In this document: one piece after another, positions 41,575-47,136 of the stretch
Numbering within the stretch: position 1 is the stretch's first letter
How the letters are laid out: the number at the start of each line of letters is the position of its first letter
NCBI GenBank assembly: GCA_002347405.1
Contig: DDXB01000061.1
Span: forward strand, 65,345-112,480
Reading direction: 5' to 3'
Source: Rhodocyclaceae bacterium UBA2271
GTDB lineage: Bacteria > Pseudomonadota > Gammaproteobacteria > Burkholderiales > Rhodocyclaceae
Length of the DNA stretch: 47,136 nt
Translations under genes and position numbers: made by a program
Notes under the pieces: generated by a model
Seen by the model: the letters and a program-made list of their open reading frames with translations, nothing else
Databases searched by the model: none
Told to the model about the DNA's origin: nothing

Positions 41575-43311
41575 ATGAAGATCCCCAACGTTCGGCAGAG
41601 CCTTGCACTGCTGGTTATCGGGTCGGTAGTCCCGATAGTGGCAATGGGCGCGTTTCTGATTTTCAGCTACTGGCAGAACGAACAAGCTCGGGTGACGGAA
41701 GCCGCCATCAGTCGCGCACGCGCGGTCACATCAGCGGTAGATCGGCAAGTCGGCATTACGCAAGCGGCCCTGCAGGCGCTTGCAACCTCACCTTTGCTGA
41801 CCAAAAAAGACCTTGCCGGATTTCACGCCCAGGCCGAACTCGCATTGCCGATTCTGAATGCCGAGAATCTGGTGCTTGTGGATCGGACAGGGCAGTTGCG
41901 CCTGAGCACGTCTCACCCGTGGGGAACGCCGCTTCCACAATCGCCCACCCCTTCCGTGCTGCTGCAACACATACTGAAAACCGGTCAACCGGGCTTATCC
42001 GATCTATTCATCGGCCCCATTACCGACAAACTTATATTCAGAGTCGCCGTACCGGTGACACGTGACGGATCGATTGTTTATTCGCTGAATGCAGCTGCCT
42101 TTCCCGCCCAAATGGCGAAGCTGCTGGCGGAACAAAAGCTGCCGGACAGTTGGCGGGCCTCTATCATCGATGGCAGCGGCAGCATCGTGGCTCGAACCCA
42201 CGAGATGGACAAGTTTCTCGGCAGCAAAGCTACGCCAGAGCTGTGGAAGCGGATCAGTGCCGCCAGCGAAGGCAGCTTTGAAACCGTGTCGTTGGACGGC
42301 ATTCCGAATGTCTCAGCCTACAGTCGGTCAGCCATGACGGGCTGGACGGTTGCCATCGGCGCGCCCGTAAGCGAACTCAAAGACGACATTCGTCTGACGC
42401 TCACCCAGATGCTTGCTGCAGCCCTGTTCGCTTTGGGCCTTGGCCTGATCCTCGCTTCGGCCATCGGTGGCCGGATTGCTGCGGCCTTCATCGATTTGAT
42501 CAAGCCGGCGAGAGCGCTGGGCGCCGGCGAACCGGTGGTCGTTCCGCGCTCGCCTATCAAAGAAGCCAACGAGGTGGGTGAGGCCCTGCTCGATGCGGCG
42601 AGGATTTTGGAACAAGCCAATCGCGCAAAAGCGGATTTCATTTCCCGCATGAGCCACGAATTGCGCACGCCGCTCAATGCGATCCTTGGCTTTGCCCAAC
42701 TCATGGAAGCTGGCTCGCCGCCGCCAACGCCTTCCCAAACTCAAAGCCTCAAAGAGATTGTCAAGGCAGGATGGAACCTGCTGGATCAGGTGAATGTAAT
42801 TCTCGATTATGCGATGGTCGAATCGGGCAAAGCGATGCTCTCGCGAGAACCTGTCTCGCTGGTTGAGGTCCTGTCCGAGTGCAAGGCCATGATCGAGCCA
42901 CTGGCGAAAGAGCGCGGCATCCGCCTGGCGTTTCCGCAATTCGCCAATCCCTGGTTCGTGCTTGTCGACAAGTCCTGGATCAAACAATGCCTGATCAACC
43001 TTCTTACCAACGCGATCAGGTACAACAAGCCAAACGGAGCCGTTGTAGTGGAGTGCGAGCTGAGCAGTTCGGGGACAATACGCATCAGAGTCCACGACAC
43101 CGGCGGCGGTCTGTCTGCGGACGAGCTTGCGCAGTTGTTCCAGCCTTTCAATCGACTCGGCAAGGAACTCAGCGCGGACAAAGGCACGGGCATGAGCCTG
43201 GCGGTGACCAAGCGACTGGTCGAACTGATGGGGGGCTCCATTGGCGCGGACAGCACCGTCGGCACGGGCAGCGTGTTCTGGATCGAATTGAATCTGGCAA
43301 CTGCCCCTTAG
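41575..43311 (+). CDS. Orphan sensor histidine kinase
   Basis: A 578-residue kinase. Membrane helix 1 lies at about residues 9-31 and a Cache-like periplasmic domain at about 33-275 (LVLVDRTGQLRLSTSHPWGT; DGIPNVSAYSRSAMTGWTVA). Helix 2 is at about 280-302. The phospho-acceptor box is FISRMSHELRTPLNAILGFA, followed by an ATPase domain with N box LINLLTNAIRYN, G1 VHDTGGGLS and G2 GTGMSLAVTKRL. There is no receiver domain and no adjacent response regulator. It sits in the islet bounded by polA 3'-end copies. Confidence 0.9.
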   Translation: MKIPNVRQSLALLVIGSVVPIVAMGAFLIFSYWQNEQARVTEAAISRARAVTSAVDRQVGITQAALQALATSPLLTKKDLAGFHAQAELALPILNAENLVLVDRTGQLRLSTSHPWGTPLPQSPTPSVLLQHILKTGQPGLSDLFIGPITDKLIFRVAVPVTRDGSIVYSLNAAAFPAQMAKLLAEQKLPDSWRASIIDGSGSIVARTHEMDKFLGSKATPELWKRISAASEGSFETVSLDGIPNVSAYSRSAMTGWTVAIGAPVSELKDDIRLTLTQMLAAALFALGLGLILASAIGGRIAAAFIDLIKPARALGAGEPVVVPRSPIKEANEVGEALLDAARILEQANRAKADFISRMSHELRTPLNAILGFAQLMEAGSPPPTPSQTQSLKEIVKAGWNLLDQVNVILDYAMVESGKAMLSREPVSLVEVLSECKAMIEPLAKERGIRLAFPQFANPWFVLVDKSWIKQCLINLLTNAIRYNKPNGAVVVECELSSSGTIRIRVHDTGGGLSADELAQLFQPFNRLGKELSADKGTGMSLAVTKRLVELMGGSIGADSTVGTGSVFWIELNLATAP

Positions 43312-43422
43312 CTTGAAGCTCGGAGGCGCCGACTGAATGACCGCTATGGAGAACGGCCCAGGTTGAGTGGCCGGTTTGGAGAAGAAACCTGTGCGGCGGC
43401 TGATGGCTTCAAGCCACCCAGC

Positions 43423-46155
43423 TCAATGCGCCTCGTCCCAGTTGGCCCCGCTGCCCAGTTCCGCCAAGAGCGGCACGGATAGCTTGGCGACGTTGGACAT
43501 CAGCGGTGGCAGCGCTTCCTTGACGGCGGTCAGTTCCTCGTCCGGCACTTCCAGCACCAGTTCGTCGTGCACCTGCAGGATCAGGCGCGACTGCAGTTTC
43601 TCTTTGTCGAGCCAGCCCTGCACGGCGATCATGGCGAGCTTGATGAGGTCGGCGGCGGTGCCCTGCATGGGCGCGTTGATGGCTGCGCGTTCGGCGCCCT
43701 GGCGGCGGTTGGCATTGCTGGCGCGGATCTCGGGCAGCCAGAGGCGGCGGCCGAAGACGGTCTCGACGTAGCCGTGCTCGCGGGCGAAGCCGCGCGTTTC
43801 TTCCATGTAGCGCGCCACGCCGGGGTAGCGGGCGAAGTAGCGGTCCATGTAGGTCTGGGCGGACGTACGGTCGACGTCGATCTGCTTGGCGAGGCCGAAG
43901 GCGCTCATGCCGTAGATCAGGCCGAAGTTGATGGCCTTGGCGGCGCGGCGCTGCTCGCTGCTGACCTCGATGGGCGTGATGCCGAAGACCTCGGCGGCGG
44001 TGGCGCGGTGCACGTCTTCGCCCTTGGCGAAGGCGGCCAGCAGGCCGGGGTCGTTCGACAGGTGCGCCATGATCCTGAGTTCGATCTGCGAATAGTCGGC
44101 GCTGACTAAACGATGAAGCGATGGCGCAACGAAGGCGGCGCGGATGCGACGGCCCTCCATGGTACGGATGGGAATATTCTGCAGGTTGGGGTCGGCGGAG
44201 GCGAGCCGTCCGGTGACCGCGACGGCCTGCGAATAGCTGGTATGCACGCGGCCGGTGGCGGGGTTCACCATCTTCGGCAGCTTGTCGGTATAGGTGTTCT
44301 TGAGCTTGGCGAGCGTGCGGTGCTCGAGCAGGCACTTGGGCAGCGGGTAATCCTCGGCGAGCTTGGCCAGCACCTCTTCGTCGGTCGAGGGTGTGCCCGA
44401 CGGCGTTTTTTTGACGACGGGCAGGCCCTGCCGGTTGAAGAGGATTTCGGCCAGCTGCTTGGGCGAGTTGAGGTTGAAAGGCTGGCCGGCAAGCGCGTGC
44501 GCCTCGGCTTCGATGGCCATCAGGCGGCGGCCGAGGGCATCGCTCTGCTGCGCCAGCGCGGCGGTGTCGATCAGCACCCCGCTGCGCTCCATGCGGAAAA
44601 GGATTTCCGCCACCGGCAGTTCGATGTCGCGGTACAAGGTCTGCAGACGCGGCTCGTCGGCCAGCGCTGGCGTCAGTGCCTGATGCACGCGCAAGGTGAC
44701 GTCGGCATCCTCGGCGGCATATGCGGTGGCGCGGTCGATGTCGACCTGGGTGAACGCGATGCGGCCGGCGCCCTTGCCGGTGACGTCGTCGTAGCTGATG
44801 GTCTGCAGGCCGAGATGGCGCGTGGCGAGCGCGCCCAGATCGTGCGACTGGTCGGACTCCAGCACATAGGATTCGAGCAGGGTGTCGGCGACGATCCCGG
44901 CGAGTGCGATGCCGTGGTTGGCGAAGACATGGCGGTCATACTTGAGATGCTGGCCGACCTTGTGATGCCGTGCCGATTCCAGCCAGGGCTTGATCTGTTC
45001 CAGTGTTGTGGCAAACGGCAATTGTTCCGGCACGCCGGCGTAGTCATGCGCGAGCGGCAGGTAAGCCGCGTGGAGCCGATCGCCGTCCATGAGGGCGAAC
45101 GACATGCCGACCAGACGCGCATGCATGGGTTCGAGCGCAGTGGTTTCGGTATCCAGCGCGACCAGTTCGGCAGCAGCGAGACGCCCCAGCCAGTCGCTCA
45201 GTTGCGCGGGCGTGAGGATGCATTCGTAAGCGGTGCGGTCGGGTTCGGTCAGCGCGGCTTGAAAAGTCGGCGCTGGCGGGACGGCGCCCTTGGTCGCCGG
45301 GGCGGGTTTTTCGGCAACCTCGCCGGTCAATTCGCGCAGCCAGGTCTTGAATTCGAGTTCCGCGTAGAGCTCGGCAAGCTTTTCCTTGTCGGGCGCCTGC
45401 GGCACGAGTTCGACGGCCGGCAATTCCAGGTCGCAGGCCACGGTTACCAGCTTCTTGCCCAGCGGCAGGAAGTCGAGGTGCTGGCGCAGGTTTTCGCCGA
45501 CCACGCCCTTGATTTCATCGGCATGCGCAACGATGGCGTCGAGCGAGCCATACTGCGCCAGCCATTTGACGGCGGTCTTGGGGCCGACCTTGGCCACGCC
45601 GGGGATGTTATCGACCGTATCGCCGATCAGCGCGAGGTAATCGACGATGCGTTCGGGCGCGACGCCGAACTTGGCGGTTACGCCCGCCACGTCCAGCGTT
45701 TCGTTGCTCATGGTGTTGACCAGGGTGACGTGGTCATTGACCAGTTGCGTGAGGTCCTTGTCGCCGGTGGAAATCACGCAGGCCTCGCCGCGTGCCGCAG
45801 CCTGTGCGGCGAGCGTGCCGATCACGTCGTCGGCTTCGACGCCGTCAATGCACAGCAGCGGCCAGCCCAGCGCGCGGATGCATGCGTGCAGCGGCTCGAT
45901 TTGTACTGCCAGGTCGTCGGGCATTGGCGGCCGGTGCGCCTTGTAATCGGGAAACCACGCATCGCGGAAGGTCTTGCCCTTGGCATCGAAAACGATGGCG
46001 CGTTTTTCGGCGCCACGGTAATCTGTATCCAGTCGGCGCAACATGTTGAGTACGCCATAGACTGCCCCGGTCGGCGCGTTGGCACGATTGCGCAGGTCCG
46101 GCATGGCGTGGAAGGCGCGGTACAGATACGATGACCCGTCGACAAGTATGAGCAT
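43423..46155 (-). CDS. polA: DNA polymerase I
   Basis: A 910-residue polymerase with all three domains. The 5'-3' exonuclease is at residues 1 to about 285 (MLILVDGSSYLYRAFHAMPD, GDKDLTQLV, AKVGPKTAVKWLAQYGS). The 3'-5' exonuclease is at about 310-500 with its acidic residues present (ALDTETTALEP, KYDRHVF, YAAEDADVTL). The polymerase follows with motif A SADYSQIELRIMAH, motif B RRAAKAINFGLIYG and motif C LQVHDELVLEV. Residues 290-298 in the linker are encoded by a repeat A copy. ATG at 46155 is chosen. It diverges from the LOG gene with only 23 bp between starts. Its 3' end is the source or relative of the fragments at 37514 and 40333. Confidence 0.97.
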   Translation of the reverse strand: MLILVDGSSYLYRAFHAMPDLRNRANAPTGAVYGVLNMLRRLDTDYRGAEKRAIVFDAKGKTFRDAWFPDYKAHRPPMPDDLAVQIEPLHACIRALGWPLLCIDGVEADDVIGTLAAQAAARGEACVISTGDKDLTQLVNDHVTLVNTMSNETLDVAGVTAKFGVAPERIVDYLALIGDTVDNIPGVAKVGPKTAVKWLAQYGSLDAIVAHADEIKGVVGENLRQHLDFLPLGKKLVTVACDLELPAVELVPQAPDKEKLAELYAELEFKTWLRELTGEVAEKPAPATKGAVPPAPTFQAALTEPDRTAYECILTPAQLSDWLGRLAAAELVALDTETTALEPMHARLVGMSFALMDGDRLHAAYLPLAHDYAGVPEQLPFATTLEQIKPWLESARHHKVGQHLKYDRHVFANHGIALAGIVADTLLESYVLESDQSHDLGALATRHLGLQTISYDDVTGKGAGRIAFTQVDIDRATAYAAEDADVTLRVHQALTPALADEPRLQTLYRDIELPVAEILFRMERSGVLIDTAALAQQSDALGRRLMAIEAEAHALAGQPFNLNSPKQLAEILFNRQGLPVVKKTPSGTPSTDEEVLAKLAEDYPLPKCLLEHRTLAKLKNTYTDKLPKMVNPATGRVHTSYSQAVAVTGRLASADPNLQNIPIRTMEGRRIRAAFVAPSLHRLVSADYSQIELRIMAHLSNDPGLLAAFAKGEDVHRATAAEVFGITPIEVSSEQRRAAKAINFGLIYGMSAFGLAKQIDVDRTSAQTYMDRYFARYPGVARYMEETRGFAREHGYVETVFGRRLWLPEIRASNANRRQGAERAAINAPMQGTAADLIKLAMIAVQGWLDKEKLQSRLILQVHDELVLEVPDEELTAVKEALPPLMSNVAKLSVPLLAELGSGANWDEAH
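45262..45288 (+). repeat. Repeat A, short form, inside polA
   Basis: AAAAGTCGGCGCTGGCGGG followed by ACGGCGCC lies in frame in the polA linker between the exonuclease domains. On the coding strand it gives GAVPPAPTF, a flexible proline-rich peptide, so it is tolerated. Confidence 0.85.
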
Positions 46156-46178
46156 TGGGAAATTTACGAGGACAATCA

Positions 46179-46907
46179 ATGAGCGCGAAGGACAAGCTGC
46201 CGAAAATCGCCGACCCCCGGCTGGCGGCGCCGGCCTCCTCGGCACGCGAGGCGTGGCGGGTGTTTGGCATTATGTCAGAGTTCGTCGAGGCGACCGAGCG
46301 GCTGTCGGGCGTGCGCCCGGCGGTGTCAATCTTCGGTAGTGCCCGCGTCAAGCCCGACTCGCCCTACTATCTGCACACCGAGCAAATTGCCCGCCTGCTG
46401 TCGGATGCCGGTTTTTCGGTGATCTCCGGCGGCGGCCCCGGCGTCATGGAGGCCGCCAACAAGGGTGCCTTTCACGGCAAGAGCCCCAGCATCGGCCTCA
46501 ACATCCAGTTGCCGATGGAGCAGACAAGCAACCCCTATCAGGATATTTCCCAAAGCTTCCGCCACTTTTTTGCGCGCAAATACATGTTCGTGCGCTTTGC
46601 CGCCGCTTATGTGGTGATGCCCGGCGGTTTCGGCACGCTGGATGAATTGATGGAGGCGCTGACGCTGATCCAGACCGGCAAGACGCCGCGCATGCCGCTC
46701 ATCCTCGTCGGCGACGGCTTCTGGACCGGCATGCTCGACTGGTTCCGCAGCAGCCTGGTCGCGCAAGGCATGATCGCGCCGGAAGACATGGATCTGATCC
46801 AGATCATCGACGAGCCGGCGGCCATTGTCGCGGCGATTTTCAAGCACTACGAAACGCGCGGTTTCGACCATCTGCCGGTCGAACACGAGCTGTTGCTGAA
46901 TTTGTAA
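46179..46907 (+). CDS. LOG-family (TIGR00730) nucleotide-binding protein
   Basis: A 242-residue Rossmann-like protein of the LOG family: VSIFGSARVKPDSPYYLHTE, ISGGGPGVMEAANKGAFHGK, and the catalytic motif VVMPGGFGTLDELMEALTLI. Members are cytokinin-type nucleoside 5'-monophosphate phosphoribohydrolases or pyrimidine/purine nucleotide 5'-nucleosidases (PpnN); in most bacteria the substrate is a purine monophosphate. The start at 46179 follows ACGAGGAC. Its promoter must overlap polA's 5' end. Confidence 0.92.
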   Translation: MSAKDKLPKIADPRLAAPASSAREAWRVFGIMSEFVEATERLSGVRPAVSIFGSARVKPDSPYYLHTEQIARLLSDAGFSVISGGGPGVMEAANKGAFHGKSPSIGLNIQLPMEQTSNPYQDISQSFRHFFARKYMFVRFAAAYVVMPGGFGTLDELMEALTLIQTGKTPRMPLILVGDGFWTGMLDWFRSSLVAQGMIAPEDMDLIQIIDEPAAIVAAIFKHYETRGFDHLPVEHELLLNL

Positions 46908-46909
46908 AA

Positions 46910-47136
46910 TGAACGCCCGCCCCCCTTCATCCCCCTCCCGGGGGGTTCTTGACGACTCGCCCTGCTCGTTTATCACGGGGTGCATCTTTTGACAGCGGCG
47001 CGGATTGCGGCTGGCGCCGCGTGCCGCGTTTGCTTGGCAGCCCTCTCCCTCAATCCCTCTCCCGCAAGCGGGAGAGGGAAGCTATCTGCCTCCTCTCTCC
47101 CTCTGGGAGAGAGGTCGGGAGAGAGGGATTGGCCCG
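46910..47136 (+). repeat. Repeat B, copy 4, continues past window
   Basis: This copy follows the LOG gene directly: AACGCCCGCCCCCCTTCATC, a G/C hairpin, CGTTTATCACGGGG, GCGGCTGGCGCCGCGTGCCG, CTCTCCCTCAATCCC, and the final CTCTCCCTCTGGGAGAGAGG with ATTGGCCCG. The last 120 bases match 16019-16136 almost exactly. Confidence 0.8.

Noticed and set aside
44094..44112. Apparent repeat A match in polA motif A (AGTCGGCGCTGAC)
   Set aside because: Only a dozen bases match and they encode the conserved SADYSQ active-site motif, so the likeness is fortuitous.
1..47136. CRISPR array, prophage or complete insertion sequence
   Set aside because: No regularly spaced direct repeats with unique spacers, no phage structural genes and no full transposase were seen; the only transposase trace is the fragment near 33.2 kb.

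Overview
The window looks like a chromosomal segment of a GC-rich betaproteobacterium, most likely of the Rhodocyclales or a close relative. This is inferred from the betaproteobacterial-type gshA next to gshB and PTS genes, the TorF-type porin before glnK-amtB, the ubiT/ubiV/ubiU set for oxygen-independent quinone synthesis, metX-metW, and the general protein repertoire. Genes are densely packed. No prophage, CRISPR array or rRNA is visible; there is one tRNA gene, tRNA-Leu(TAA).

Layout. 1-1.9 kb: ubiK and a partial coiled-coil membrane protein on the minus strand. 1.9-4.8 kb: a nitrogen-regulated operon (NtrC site, sigma-54 promoter, porin, glnK, amtB, terminator). 4.8-9.7 kb: a three-gene signalling operon (REC-GGDEF-EAL protein, branched-chain-amino-acid-type binding lipoprotein, membrane histidine kinase). 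9.8-15.4 kb, minus strand: a membrane protein, purU, thrH, a TetR-controlled DsrE/TusA/six-cysteine-protein operon, and yheS. 15.5-17.4 kb: a periplasmic coiled-coil protein and an HDOD protein. 17.5-23.2 kb, plus strand: gshA-gshB-apbE-EIIA-HPr-EI, tightly overlapping. 23.3-26.2 kb: an NlpC/P60 peptidase, metX-metW and a periplasmic protein. 26.3-29 kb: tRNA-Leu, a hydrolase, a thioredoxin-like ferredoxin and an MFS transporter. 29-32.8 kb: a TAXI-type TRAP transporter with a UspA protein. 33-37.5 kb: a transposase remnant, a MazG-like protein, a VanZ-like protein, ubiT, ubiV and ubiU. 37.5-43.4 kb: two islets (an MCE lipid-transport set without its ATPase; higBA plus an orphan histidine kinase), each starting at a degenerate copy of the 3' end of polA. 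43.4-46.9 kb: polA and a divergent LOG-family gene.

Two dispersed repeat families run through the window. Repeat A has eleven copies in short and long forms: a constant outer core (AAAGTCGGCG then CTGGCGGGACGGCG) with exchangeable hairpin inserts. Most copies sit just after stop codons; one lies in frame inside polA and one match lies inside yheS. Repeat B is a longer pyrimidine-rich mosaic present at 15.9, 34.7, 36.3 (inverted) and 46.9 kb. The most unusual observation is that two repeat A copies are joined to decayed copies of the polA C-terminal coding sequence, giving three same-orientation polA ends about 3 kb apart.
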